DNA of 64,000 nucleotides from an uncultured Dorea sp. (GTDB lineage Bacteria; Bacillota; Clostridia; Lachnospirales; Lachnospiraceae). A program made the translations under genes and the position numbers. Below the pieces are notes generated by a model. The model had not been told where the DNA came from and made no database searches. It saw only the letters and a list, made by a program, of their open reading frames with translations. The stretch covers positions 62,001 to 126,000 of the forward strand of contig CAJUMF010000006.1 of assembly GCA_910586965.1 (NCBI GenBank), given 5' to 3'. Numbering within the stretch: the stretch's first letter is position 1; the number at the start of each line of letters is the position of its first letter. Below are positions 26,852 through 34,935 of this stretch, piece after piece.

Positions 26852-28126
26852 ATGGCTGACAATCATAAGATGTGGGAAGAACTTGGGATGAACTTAGAGC
26901 TGCATGACCAGCTCTGCGCGGTGCTGCCGCAGGCATTTGGGGATGTCTTTTTATCCCAGGAGAACAGGCCGGAGGGTATGGATTACTATAATATGGTCGT
27001 GGCAGATATCCATGGCATCCGCCCGGCAGAGCTTATCGAGCACCAGAAAAAGGGCGGCAAGGTGTTCGGCACGTTCTGCGTCTATGTTCCGGATGAGGTA
27101 ATTTTCGCGGCTGACGCGATTGCTACAGGTCTCTGCGGCGGCTCCCAGTTCTGGGTTCCGGGCGGGGAGAAGGTACTGCCTACCAACACATGCCCGCTCA
27201 TCAAGGCATCTGTAGGCGCAAGGCTTGACCGGACATGCCCGTTCTTCCGGATTGCAGATATGTACATTGGGGAAACGACCTGCGACGGAAAGAAGAAGGC
27301 ATGGGAGATCCTCTCTGAGGATGTCCCGGTGCATGTGATGGACCTTCCGCAGATGAAACGCGCGAAAGACGTTAAGGCATGGGCAGAGGAGATTACGGCG
27401 TTAAAGGAGAAGGTAGAGGAGTTTACTGGCAATAAGGTTACGGTTGAGAAACTGGCGGAGACTATTAAGCTTATCAACAATAAGAGAAAGGCTCTTGCAA
27501 GGCTTTATGACTGCCGCAAAAATGAGACATTGCCGATCAGCGGTACGGATGCCCTTGTGATTTCCCAGATTGCATTCTATGACGATCCGGCGAGATTTAC
27601 CCAGATGACCAACAAGCTCTGCGACGAGTTAGAGCAGAGGATTAAAGACGGCGTAAGCGTGGTTCCGGCAGGCACAAAGCGGATTATGCTGACAGGAACG
27701 CCTCTTGCGATTCCGAACTGGAAACTGCATAACATCGTGGAGACAAGCGGCGCGGTGGTTGTCTGTGAAGAGATGTGTACGGGAACACGTTATTTTGAAA
27801 ATTATGTGGACGAGAGCAAGGAGACGGTGGAAGACCAGATTACGGCAATCGCAGAGCGCTATATGAACATCAACTGTGCATGTTTCACCCCGAACCATGC
27901 AAGGATTGACGATATCCTGCGTCTGGCGAAAGAGTATAAGGTTGACGGTATCATCGATGTGAACCTTAAGTTCTGCAACCTGTATGACACGGAAGGATAT
28001 TTCGTAGAGCGCGCTATGAAAGAGGCAGGAATACCGGTGCTCGGCATCGAGACAGACTATACAGACAGCGACGCACAGCAGCTCCGCACAAGAGTCAGCG
28101 CATTTGTGGAGATGCTTAATAACTAA
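26852..28126 (+). CDS. Double-cubane-cluster anaerobic reductase (2-hydroxyacyl-CoA dehydratase-like)
   Basis: A 424-residue protein of the HgdB/YjiM family. Fixed cysteines occur in FGTFCVYVP, GLCGGSQFW, NTCPLIK, RTCPFFR and CEEMCTGTRY. In the double-cubane proteins these hold two linked [4Fe-4S] clusters fed with low-potential electrons by an ATP-using activator, and that activator is encoded at 28462. The known member reduces small molecules such as acetylene; the natural substrate is unknown. The ATG at 26852 has AAGGAGG 12 bases upstream, while the earlier in-frame ATG at 26777 gives an extension unlike the family. Confidence 0.87.
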   Translation: MADNHKMWEELGMNLELHDQLCAVLPQAFGDVFLSQENRPEGMDYYNMVVADIHGIRPAELIEHQKKGGKVFGTFCVYVPDEVIFAADAIATGLCGGSQFWVPGGEKVLPTNTCPLIKASVGARLDRTCPFFRIADMYIGETTCDGKKKAWEILSEDVPVHVMDLPQMKRAKDVKAWAEEITALKEKVEEFTGNKVTVEKLAETIKLINNKRKALARLYDCRKNETLPISGTDALVISQIAFYDDPARFTQMTNKLCDELEQRIKDGVSVVPAGTKRIMLTGTPLAIPNWKLHNIVETSGAVVVCEEMCTGTRYFENYVDESKETVEDQITAIAERYMNINCACFTPNHARIDDILRLAKEYKVDGIIDVNLKFCNLYDTEGYFVERAMKEAGIPVLGIETDYTDSDAQQLRTRVSAFVEMLNN

Positions 28127-28137
28127 GGAAGGCTATT

Positions 28138-28398
28138 ATGGAGAAGGTACAGCATTATGTGTTGTTTCCGAATCACGATAATGGGATGCGTCTTTATAAT
28201 GAACTGAAAAAGCTGGGGGTTTGGGCAGTCATTGCCCCGACCCCCAGAAGTGCGAGCAAATGCTGCGGGATTTCACTTATGATTAAGGAAGAGGATATAG
28301 GCGCGGTCCAGGGTTGCGTGTCGGAACACGGGATTGAGATTTTGAAGATTGCTGCGGTGGAGAAGGATCTGAACCCGCACAGGGACAGGTATTGCTAG
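28138..28398 (+). CDS. DUF3343 putative Se/S carrier-like protein
   Basis: A small protein of 86 residues. Its core is the pair of adjacent cysteines in SKCCGISLMI, typical of the DUF3343 family described as putative selenium/sulfur carriers. The fold is predicted to be a short alpha/beta domain (VLFPNHDNGMRLYNELK at the start). It lies 11 bases after the double-cubane reductase and before its activator, between genes with which it is often found. It may accept a persulfide or selenide from the class V aminotransferase upstream; this is an inference from the CC motif and position. Confidence 0.82.
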   Translation: MEKVQHYVLFPNHDNGMRLYNELKKLGVWAVIAPTPRSASKCCGISLMIKEEDIGAVQGCVSEHGIEILKIAAVEKDLNPHRDRYC

Positions 28399-28461
28399 AC
28401 GAGATGCGGAACAGTCCGCCGTTTCGCAGTGCATATAAATATATTGAAAGGGAAAAGCAAG

Positions 28462-29229
28462 ATGAATTATGTAGGGATTGATATTGGCTCCACGGCGTCA
28501 AAGGTGGCAGTGGTCGGGGAAAAGGAGATGAAGTTCGTACTTCCGACGGGCTGGAGCAGCAAGGAGACGACAATGCTTATCCGGGAAAAGCTCCTTGCGG
28601 ACGGCGTGGATGTAGCAGACGCTGAGACAAAAGTTGCGGCTACCGGGTACGGCAGGGTTGCCGTGGATTTTGCAGATTACGTCATCACGGAGATTACCTG
28701 CCACGCCAGGGGCGGCAGGGAGATAGCGGGGGATGAGTGCAGCATCATCGACGTGGGCGGTCAGGATACGAAGATAATCTTAGTCTCCCAAGGTTTAGTG
28801 CAGGATTTCCTCATGAATGACAAATGTTCGGCGGGAACGGGAAAGTTCCTGGAAATCATGGCAAACCGCCTGGGAGTGACCTTACAGGAGCTTTTTGACA
28901 TGGCGGCGGCGGGAACGGTACTGCCGATTAGCTCTCTTTGCACGGTATTTGCAGAGTCCGAGGTCATCAATTATATCGGGGAAGGGAAAAACCGGGAGGA
29001 TATCGCGGCGGGCGTGGTAGATTCGGTGGCGGCGAAGGTGGCGCAGCTTGGCCAGAGGAAAAATCTGTCGGAGAAGGTAATCCTGACAGGAGGATTAAGC
29101 CACAGTGAGTATTTTACGAAAATATTGTCTGCGAAGGTGGGGAAGACGGTTGAGCCGACAGCAGACGGGAGATATGCGGGTGCGCTGGGGGCGGCGCTAC
29201 TGGCGAAGGAGAAATCGGCACGGAAGTAA
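28462..29229 (+). CDS. ATP-dependent activator of the double-cubane reductase (BcrA/HgdC/YjiL-type)
   Basis: A 255-residue ASKHA-fold ATPase. The phosphate-1 loop GIDIGSTASKVAV, IDVGGQDTKII, and the cluster-ligand motifs NDKCSAGTGKFLE and SSLCTVFAES are clear. In this family a homodimer bridges one [4Fe-4S] cluster and uses ATP to push an electron into the partner reductase, here presumably the product of 26852. The ATG at 28462 is chosen since the family begins exactly at MNYVGIDIG. It is intact and of usual length. A terminator overlaps its stop. Confidence 0.92.
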   Translation: MNYVGIDIGSTASKVAVVGEKEMKFVLPTGWSSKETTMLIREKLLADGVDVADAETKVAATGYGRVAVDFADYVITEITCHARGGREIAGDECSIIDVGGQDTKIILVSQGLVQDFLMNDKCSAGTGKFLEIMANRLGVTLQELFDMAAAGTVLPISSLCTVFAESEVINYIGEGKNREDIAAGVVDSVAAKVAQLGQRKNLSEKVILTGGLSHSEYFTKILSAKVGKTVEPTADGRYAGALGAALLAKEKSARK

Positions 29230-29244
29230 GAGGTGCCGGTTTTT
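29216..29244 (+). terminator. Terminator overlapping the activator stop
   Basis: CGGCAC (29216-29221) pairs with GTGCCG (29233-29238) around an 11-base loop, then a GTTTTT run. Confidence 0.6.
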
Positions 29245-29272
29245 CTTTTCCGGAAGATTGACAAGGCATCTA

Positions 29273-29301
29273 TTGAGAAAGCGGTCATGGTATGGTAGAA
29301 T
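29273..29301 (+). promoter_or_regulatory. Promoter of the iron-sulfur flavoprotein gene
   Basis: TTGAGA (29273-29278) and TAGAAT (29296-29301) with a 17-base spacer; the start of transcription would fall just before the AGGAGG of the next gene, giving a very short leader. Confidence 0.65.
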
Positions 29302-29324
29302 TACCTGCATAGGAGGTGCTTAGA

Positions 29325-29942
29325 ATGAAGGTTTTAATGATTAACGGAAGTCCCCGTGCAGAGGGGAATACATACGTTGCTTTGCGGGAGATGGAGAAGA
29401 TTTTTAAGGAGGAAGGCATCGAGACGGAGATTCTCCAGGTTGGAAATAAGGCAGTCAGGGGATGTATCGCCTGCGGCTCTTGTGCGAAGAATGGAAAATG
29501 TGTGTTTGACGATGCGGTGAATGAGGCTGCGCCTAAGTTCGCAGAGTGTGACGGGCTTGTGGTAGGAAGTCCGGTGTATTATGCATCGGCGAATGCTACG
29601 CTGATTGCATTTCTTGACCGTCTGTTTTACAGCACGGGCTTTGACAAGACTATGAAGGTGGGAGCGAGCGTTGTTGCGGCAAGGAGAGGCGGGCTGTCTG
29701 CTACTTTTGACGAGCTGAATAAGTATTTTACGATTTCCGGTATGCCGGTGGCGTCAAGCCAGTATTGGAACAGCATTCACGGCAGGACGCCGGGAGAGGC
29801 GGAAAAAGACGGGGAAGGCTTGCAGACCATGCGTGTGCTGGCAAAGAATATGGCGTTTCTTATGAAGAGCATCGCGCTTGGGAAGGAAAAGTACGGACTT
29901 CCGGAGAAGGAAGAGCGGGTGTCAACGCATTTTATACGATAG
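29325..29942 (+). CDS. Iron-sulfur flavoprotein / NADPH-dependent FMN reductase family
   Basis: A 205-residue flavodoxin-fold protein. The FMN phosphate loop is INGSPRAEGNTYVAL, and the compact cysteine motif CIACGSCAKNGKC (C-x2-C-x2-C-x5-C) is that of iron-sulfur flavoproteins, which pass electrons between a [4Fe-4S] cluster and FMN. SPVYYASANATLIAFLDR is the usual flavin-site segment. Its neighbourhood (double-cubane reductase and activator before, Cys-rich DUF5714 protein after) suggests a role in the same electron chain, but it has its own promoter. AGGAGG precedes the ATG. Confidence 0.87.
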   Translation: MKVLMINGSPRAEGNTYVALREMEKIFKEEGIETEILQVGNKAVRGCIACGSCAKNGKCVFDDAVNEAAPKFAECDGLVVGSPVYYASANATLIAFLDRLFYSTGFDKTMKVGASVVAARRGGLSATFDELNKYFTISGMPVASSQYWNSIHGRTPGEAEKDGEGLQTMRVLAKNMAFLMKSIALGKEKYGLPEKEERVSTHFIR

Positions 29943-29952
29943 GAGATATGGT

Positions 29953-30711
29953 ATGAAAAAGAGAGGAGAGGGGGCTTGCCTGGTGTGCGGCAAGCCCATT
30001 GTATACTATGAAAAGGCAAGGCAGATGGAGTGCGTCATGTGCCATCGGCAGTTTGAGAGCCATGCCGGGTGCGAGGACGGGCATTATGTGTGCGATGAGT
30101 GCCACGGGGCGAAGGGGATTGAAGTGATTCTTGAGGGGTGTAAAAACAGTGCCTCGAAAAATCCGGTGGAGATTATGCAGGGATTGATGGAGGAGCCTTA
30201 CATCTATATGCATGGACCGGAGCATCATGTGATGGTGGGGGCGGCATTACTTACGGCGTATTATAATTGCGGGGGATTTGCAGGGAACAAGGCGGCAGGA
30301 GATAAGAAGGATATGTATTCGGAGCGGGAAGTGTTTGAAACTGCGCTGGAGGAGATAAGGTCGCGGGGGAGTGAATACCCGGGCGGCTCCTGCGGGCTGT
30401 GGGGATGCTGCGGTGCTGCGGTGAGTGCGGGCATGTTTATGAGTATTGTCACGAAGGCAACGCCTCTTACAGGGAAGTCCTGGGGGCTTTCGAACCGCAT
30501 GACTGCCGAGGCTCTGAAGGCTATCGGAGAGCTTGGCGGGCCGAGGTGCTGCAAGCGGAATTCCTTTACGGCGGCTGTGGCGGCGGTGAAGTTCACGGCG
30601 GAGAATCTCGGGGTTCGGATGGAAGTGTCGGAGGAGATACGGTGCGGGTTCTCGGGGGAGAACCGGGAGTGTATTAGGAGGAAGTGTCCGTATTATAAAG
30701 GGTGCAAGTAA
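29953..30711 (+). CDS. DUF5714-domain cysteine-rich protein
   Basis: A 252-residue cytosolic protein. The first 60 residues carry a zinc-ribbon-like or Fe-S-type cluster of cysteines (CLVCGKPIVYY, CVMCHRQF, CEDGHYVCDECH). The rest matches the DUF5714 family, with HHVMVGAALLTAYYNCGG, GSCGLWGCCGAAVSAG and GPRCCKRN; the end adds CIRRKCPYYKGCK. Function is unknown. Twenty or so Cys residues make a metal or redox role likely. The gene follows the flavoprotein by 10 bases, so they are probably co-expressed. Confidence 0.78.
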   Translation: MKKRGEGACLVCGKPIVYYEKARQMECVMCHRQFESHAGCEDGHYVCDECHGAKGIEVILEGCKNSASKNPVEIMQGLMEEPYIYMHGPEHHVMVGAALLTAYYNCGGFAGNKAAGDKKDMYSEREVFETALEEIRSRGSEYPGGSCGLWGCCGAAVSAGMFMSIVTKATPLTGKSWGLSNRMTAEALKAIGELGGPRCCKRNSFTAAVAAVKFTAENLGVRMEVSEEIRCGFSGENRECIRRKCPYYKGCK

Positions 30712-30723
30712 AGGATTTTGGAA

Positions 30724-31005
30724 ATGTTTGGGATGTCCGGCAAAATTAAAGGGGAGGTGCAGGATTTGGATTGTGAAAGAAAGATTAAGGATGCAAATGA
30801 ACTGGAATTTGCAATATTCTGTATTGAGAATATTGCTGAGAAACTTGGTGTGGACGGAAAACGGATTTATGATGCATTGACAAAAAAAAGCGGGATACTT
30901 TACGGGTATATTATGCCGGAGTATGAAATCTTGCATACTCAGGGGAAAGAATATATTGTAGATGATATTATTGAGGTGATAGAGGAAAGAGGTGTAGTGG
31001 TGTGA
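30724..31005 (+). CDS. DUF3791-family small protein (upstream copy)
   Basis: A protein of about 93 residues whose core (ELEFAIFCIENIAEKLG, YDALTKKSGILYGYIMPEYEILHTQG) matches DUF3791, a short helical family found next to DUF3990 genes. AAGGA lies eight bases before the ATG at 30724; another possible start lies after the GGGGAGG at about 30751. The stop overlaps the GTG start of the DUF3990 gene by four bases. In DUF3791/DUF3990 pairs the small partner is thought to act like an antitoxin; that is family knowledge plus inference. Confidence 0.72.
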   Translation: MFGMSGKIKGEVQDLDCERKIKDANELEFAIFCIENIAEKLGVDGKRIYDALTKKSGILYGYIMPEYEILHTQGKEYIVDDIIEVIEERGVVV

Positions 31006-31475
31006 TTTTGTATCACGGGTCGTATTTGGAAATCATTAAACCTGATTTGGTGCATTCCAGAGTCAATGTGGATTTCGGACGGGGATTTTACACAACGCCT
31101 TTTTATGAGCAGGCAGTGAGTTGGTGCAGAAAATTCAGGCGGCGCGGAAAAGATGGGATTATTTCTTTGTACGAATTTGACGAGAAGGCCTATCAGGAGC
31201 TTAGGGTATTGAATTTTGATTCTTATTCTGAGGAATGGCTGGATTTTATTCTTAATTGCCGCAGTGGTAAGGATACTTCAGATTATGATATAGTGGTTGG
31301 CGGCGTGGCAAATGATAAGGTGTTTAATACGGTTGAACTCTATTTTGAACAGCTTATTGATAAGGCGGAGGCGATTAACCGTCTGCGTTATGAAAAGCCG
31401 AACTTGCAGATTTGTTTCCGTACAGAGATTGCGATGGAAAAATATCTGCATTTTGAAGGGAGCGAACAGATATGA
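31002..31475 (+). CDS. DUF3990-family ADP-ribosyltransferase-like protein
   Basis: A 157-residue protein. The start ILYHGSYLEIIKPDL, the middle VDFGRGFYTTPFYEQAVSW and the end VANDKVFNTVELYF correspond to the conserved His, Tyr and acidic segments of the ART-like DUF3990 family. Such proteins may modify cell targets with ADP-ribose and are placed with toxin-antitoxin-like modules. It begins with GTG inside the upstream DUF3791 stop (GTGTGA) and overlaps the downstream DUF3791 start by four bases, so the three genes form one coupled unit. Activity has to be inferred. Confidence 0.78.
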   Translation: MILYHGSYLEIIKPDLVHSRVNVDFGRGFYTTPFYEQAVSWCRKFRRRGKDGIISLYEFDEKAYQELRVLNFDSYSEEWLDFILNCRSGKDTSDYDIVVGGVANDKVFNTVELYFEQLIDKAEAINRLRYEKPNLQICFRTEIAMEKYLHFEGSEQI

Positions 31476-31693
31476 AAGCAAATCCTATTTTGCTGCAAAA
31501 GAAATATACCCGTGTGATTGGGAGATTTGCGGAGCAGGAAGACATTTCTCTGGAAAAGGCTCTTGATTTTTTCTATCACTCAGAGATTTATCTGCTGGTC
31601 TCGGAAGGAGTTTCAGATATGCATTGTATGAGCGATGAATATCTGGCAGAAGAACTTGGGATGGCATATAAGGCGGGAAAAGAACGTGCTTAA
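31472..31693 (+). CDS. DUF3791-family small protein (downstream copy)
   Basis: A 73-residue second DUF3791 protein (ISLEKALDFFYHSEIYLLVSE, MHCMSDEYLAEELGMAY). The ATG overlaps the DUF3990 stop by four bases (ATGA). It differs widely from the upstream copy, so it is not a recent duplication. Together they enclose the ART-like gene, an antitoxin-like partner on each side. Confidence 0.72.
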   Translation: MKANPILLQKKYTRVIGRFAEQEDISLEKALDFFYHSEIYLLVSEGVSDMHCMSDEYLAEELGMAYKAGKERA

Positions 31694-31857
31694 AAATAGG
31701 ATGATTTGGGAATCCGCACGGGATACTTTAAAGCGTTTCTTCGCCCTTGCTGTCGAGGAGAAGATTGGTGTCGGCGATAGAGCAGGCTGAGGCGCAAAAG
31801 GCAGGGTATGGCGCATGTTCAAAATGTTATTGAAAAGTTTAATGATGATTTAGATTA
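31694..31857 (+). other. Gene debris after the DUF3791 unit
   Basis: About 165 bases with protein-like pieces in different frames, for example MAHVQNVIEKFNDDLD ending at the TAA near 31857. The pieces resemble the tail of a lost gene but cannot be assigned. No promoter or terminator is obvious. Confidence 0.35.
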
Positions 31858-31893
31858 AAAATGGGCATCTTAACTTCAAAGGAGGAGATGACC

Positions 31894-32508
31894 ATGAAAG
31901 TAAAAACAGCAAAAGTATTAGGTGTTGCAGTAATTGCCCTGTTGCTGGCAGGGTGCGGAGCGAAAGCGCAGGAGACACCGGAAACGGATAATTCCGGCGT
32001 CCAGTCGGAGGCGGATTCTTCCGGAGATATTTCTGCGCCAAGCTCAGAGGCGACGGCGGATAAAGAGCTGATATCAGAGGATGAGGCGAAGGATATTGCC
32101 CTGAAAGATGCCGGTCTTACAGAGGAACAGGTATCCGGCCTGTGGTGTAAGCTTGATACGGATGACGGGATGCAGCAGTATGAGGTTGAGTTTTATGCGG
32201 ATGGGAACGAGTATGACTATGAAGTCGATGCCGCATCCGGAAATATTTTGAGCAAAAAGAAAGAGTTGGAGGACGATATGGAGAAAGCGGGTTTTTCCAA
32301 TACCGCTGTAACCGAAGAACAGGCAAAAAAGATAGCGTTGGAAAAAGTCCCCGGAGCCGGGGAAAAGGATATCAGGATTCATCAGGATACGGATGACGGT
32401 AAAGTTGTGTACGAAGGCTCTATTGTGTATAAGGAGAAAAAATACGAATTTGAAATTGACGCAGACAGCGGCAAGCTTTTGGAATGGGAAAAGGAATCCG
32501 TTTCGTAG
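31894..32508 (+). CDS. Lipoprotein with two PepSY domains
   Basis: A secreted lipoprotein of 204 residues. Signal peptide with lipobox LAGC (Cys21), an acidic Ser/Thr-rich linker to about residue 60, then two PepSY domains: one from LISEDEAKDIALKDAGL to VDAASGNILSKKK, one from VTEEQAKKIALEK to IDADSGKLLEWEK. PepSY domains are often inhibitors or chaperones of extracellular peptidases or bind ligands at the cell surface. GGAGGAG is seven bases before the ATG at 31894. It stands alone and is followed by a terminator. Confidence 0.88.
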   Translation: MKVKTAKVLGVAVIALLLAGCGAKAQETPETDNSGVQSEADSSGDISAPSSEATADKELISEDEAKDIALKDAGLTEEQVSGLWCKLDTDDGMQQYEVEFYADGNEYDYEVDAASGNILSKKKELEDDMEKAGFSNTAVTEEQAKKIALEKVPGAGEKDIRIHQDTDDGKVVYEGSIVYKEKKYEFEIDADSGKLLEWEKESVS

Positions 32509-32526
32509 ATTCAGATGTAAAATCAG

Positions 32527-32571
32527 AAAAATCATGGGGACATGTGCATGTGCGGTGTTCTCATGATTTTT
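32527..32571 (+). terminator. Terminator after the PepSY lipoprotein gene
   Basis: AAAAATCATG (32527-32536) pairs with CATGATTTTT (32562-32571); the 25-base loop can fold partly. T-rich on the far side. Confidence 0.6.
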
Positions 32572-32855
32572 TGTTTTTGCGGGCAATGAGCCGGGCGGGC
32601 AGGTGGGAATGCATATTTGGCGGCGGAGTGTCTTTGGCTGTGTGCCTGTAAAAAGATGTAAGTTTACAAAGAAAATGGTGCAACATGTGGATACACTATG
32701 GTACAATGGCATGTAGCAGGGATTTATTTTTATGGGATATGCTGGATATGGAATAAAGGTTTTGAAAGGAATAAAGAGCTTTTTTGTTGTTGTGCCGGGA
32801 ACGACTGTTTTTCACTGCTTTCAAGAGTTATTACGGACGAAGAATACAGTAATAG
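32572..32855 (+). other. Intergenic stretch without a convincing gene
   Basis: About 280 bases. A possible -10 (TACAAT near 32702) with a poor -35 precedes short frames in two phases, one of 64 codons and one of about 47 codons, neither resembling a known family nor having a good ribosome site. It probably holds decayed sequence joined to the remnant that follows. Confidence 0.4.
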
Positions 32856-33125
32856 AAACCTTATGCTTTTGAACAGAATTTGGAATATCTAAGCGACCTA
32901 CAGCGCATTCGTGGAGATAAGATTGATTTTGAGGCATATGAACCGAAAAAGCTTATTTTGGCACAGATGAGAATGCAGCCTGAAGTAGATTACGAAAAAT
33001 GTGCAGAGTTGCTTTACAAGCTAATTACACAAGTATGTGATTACTTTGAAGACAGATATGGAGTGAATGGACGAGAGCAAGTAGCAAAGAAATTGATTGA
33101 GATAAAAGCTCTGAATGATGTATGA
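32856..33125 (+). pseudogene. Remnant of a larger protein, C-terminal-like fragment
   Basis: An open stretch of about 89 codons with no proper start: the frame is closed by stops at 32850-32855 and the first start-like codon is a TTG at 32880. The sequence is strongly protein-like (EYLSDLQRIRGDKIDFEAYE, DYEKCAELLYKLITQVCDYF). The second segment reminds me of a region near the end of restriction-type DEAD/DEAH helicases, but I cannot confirm this. It lies just before two nuclease-type systems, so debris of a lost defence gene is plausible. Confidence 0.4.
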
Positions 33126-33190
33126 CAAATCATGGGGAATTGTTTTGGGTATTAGTATATGCTGATAAGATGCTGATTGGAGGGATAGTG

Positions 33191-34888
33191 ATGAAGAAAC
33201 CACTGCCGATAGGTGTTGATAATTTTGAAAAAATAATCAAAGATGGTTATGCCTATATAGATAAAACTATGTTTATCAAAGAATTATTGGATTTAAAGGG
33301 AGAAGTAAATCTGTTTACACGTCCAAGAAGGTTTGGCAAGACTTTGACCTTAAGTATGCTCCGATATTTTTTTGAAGATACGGGAGATTCCGGGAAAAAT
33401 GAGGAGAATAAAACGCTTTTTCAAGGATTAAAGATTATGGGGCATGGCGAAAAATATACGGGACATATGGGAAATTACCCGGTTATTAATCTGACGCTTA
33501 AATCAGCAAAGCAGCCCACTTTTGAATCCGCGTATGGTAAGATGAAAAGAGCCATTGCAGATGAATTCCAGAGGCATCAGTATATATTAGCGAATGAAAG
33601 AATGAATGAAGAGGATAAGAGGCTCTTCCAGAAAATTGCTGCCCGGAAGGCAGAATATGATGATTATTCCGGAGCGTTAGAATTTTTATGCAAGTGTCTT
33701 TACGAGGCGACGGATAAAAAGACGGTCATCCTGATAGATGAATATGATGTACCCCTTGAGAACGCACATTTCAGAGGATTCTATGAGGAAATGGTGGATT
33801 TCATACGCTCTTTGTTTGAGTCCGCGCTGAAAACGAATAATTATCTGCAATTTGCCGCCATAACCGGGTGTTTGAGGATTTCAAAGGAGAGTATATTTAC
33901 GGGGTTAAATCATCTGAATATTATATCTGTTCTTGATAAAAGATATAGCGAGCATTTTGGTTTTACAGAGCAGGAAGTTATCCGGATGATGTCCTATTAT
34001 GAAGTGGAAAACCGTTTTTCGACAATGAAAGAATGGTATGACGGATATTTATTTGGAGATACGGAGGTTTATAATCCATGGAGCGTGATTAAGTTTTTAT
34101 ATGACCTATATTCAGATGTGAATGCATTTCCGCATCCTTATTGGATCAATACCAGTTCCAATGATATTATAAAAGACTTGATTGTCAGAGCAGACCGGGA
34201 GACTAAGGGTCAGATTGAAACACTATTAGAAGGAGGAACCTTAGATATACAGGTACACGAGGAAGTTACTTATGGAGATATGCATAGTAGTGGGGAGAAT
34301 TTGTGGAATTTCCTCTATTTTACAGGATATCTGACAAAGGAGAAAGAGTATTTTAAGGAGTCTTCTGTCTTTTTGCGTGTGCGGATTCCCAATATAGAAG
34401 TAAAAACAATTTATCAGAATACAATTTTGAGTTGGTTGAAAACTATGATAAAGAAAGAGGATTTCCGGGATTTGTACCGTGCGATGGAGAAAGGAAATGC
34501 CCAAAAGATGACAGATATATTAAACGGTCAGCTTTTTCGTACCATTAGTTTCTATGATAGTGTGGAAAACTTTTATCACGGTTTCCTGACAGGAATATTG
34601 AGCCAGAGCGAGAATTATTTGGTGAAATCCAACCGTGAATCAGGGAATGGACGTTCTGACATTATGGTGAAGAGCCCTTCGCTGCGGGGAAGATCGTTCA
34701 TTTTAGAATTGAAGGTATCCGATTCGATTCATAATTTGGAAGATGATGCAGAGAAAGCGCTGCAGCAGATATATGATAAGAAGTATATGGAAGAACTACT
34801 TTCGGAAGGGTATCGAAAGATTGACTGTTATGGAATATCATTTTTCCGAAAGGATTGTGAGGTAAGGTTTGGGGAAGGACGTAAGTAA
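33191..34888 (+). CDS. AAA-ATPase-like / PD-(D/E)XK nuclease superfamily protein
   Basis: A 565-residue protein of a family (AAA-ATPase-like plus C-terminal DUF1703/PDDEXK_9) that is frequent and multicopy in gut Clostridia and Bacteroides. N-terminus PLPIGVDNFEKIIKDGYAYI, then the P-loop-like TRPRRFGKTLTLSML, the Walker-B-like VILIDEYDVPL, a GCLRISKESIFTGLNH segment, and a C-terminal nuclease core NGRSDIMV...FILELKVS with the catalytic Asp and Glu-x-Lys. Its biological role is not established. GGAGGG lies seven bases before the ATG at 33191; a further ATG at 33122 gives an extension absent from the family. Confidence 0.87.
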   Translation: MKKPLPIGVDNFEKIIKDGYAYIDKTMFIKELLDLKGEVNLFTRPRRFGKTLTLSMLRYFFEDTGDSGKNEENKTLFQGLKIMGHGEKYTGHMGNYPVINLTLKSAKQPTFESAYGKMKRAIADEFQRHQYILANERMNEEDKRLFQKIAARKAEYDDYSGALEFLCKCLYEATDKKTVILIDEYDVPLENAHFRGFYEEMVDFIRSLFESALKTNNYLQFAAITGCLRISKESIFTGLNHLNIISVLDKRYSEHFGFTEQEVIRMMSYYEVENRFSTMKEWYDGYLFGDTEVYNPWSVIKFLYDLYSDVNAFPHPYWINTSSNDIIKDLIVRADRETKGQIETLLEGGTLDIQVHEEVTYGDMHSSGENLWNFLYFTGYLTKEKEYFKESSVFLRVRIPNIEVKTIYQNTILSWLKTMIKKEDFRDLYRAMEKGNAQKMTDILNGQLFRTISFYDSVENFYHGFLTGILSQSENYLVKSNRESGNGRSDIMVKSPSLRGRSFILELKVSDSIHNLEDDAEKALQQIYDKKYMEELLSEGYRKIDCYGISFFRKDCEVRFGEGRK

Positions 34889-34935
34889 TTTCAATTAAAA
34901 TTTTTAATAAGGCAAATGATATTATGGAGGTCGGT

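Noticed and set aside
32074..32712. A 212-codon minus-strand frame opposite the PepSY lipoprotein
   Set aside because: The plus strand holds a clear lipoprotein with two domains; the minus frame has no features of its own.
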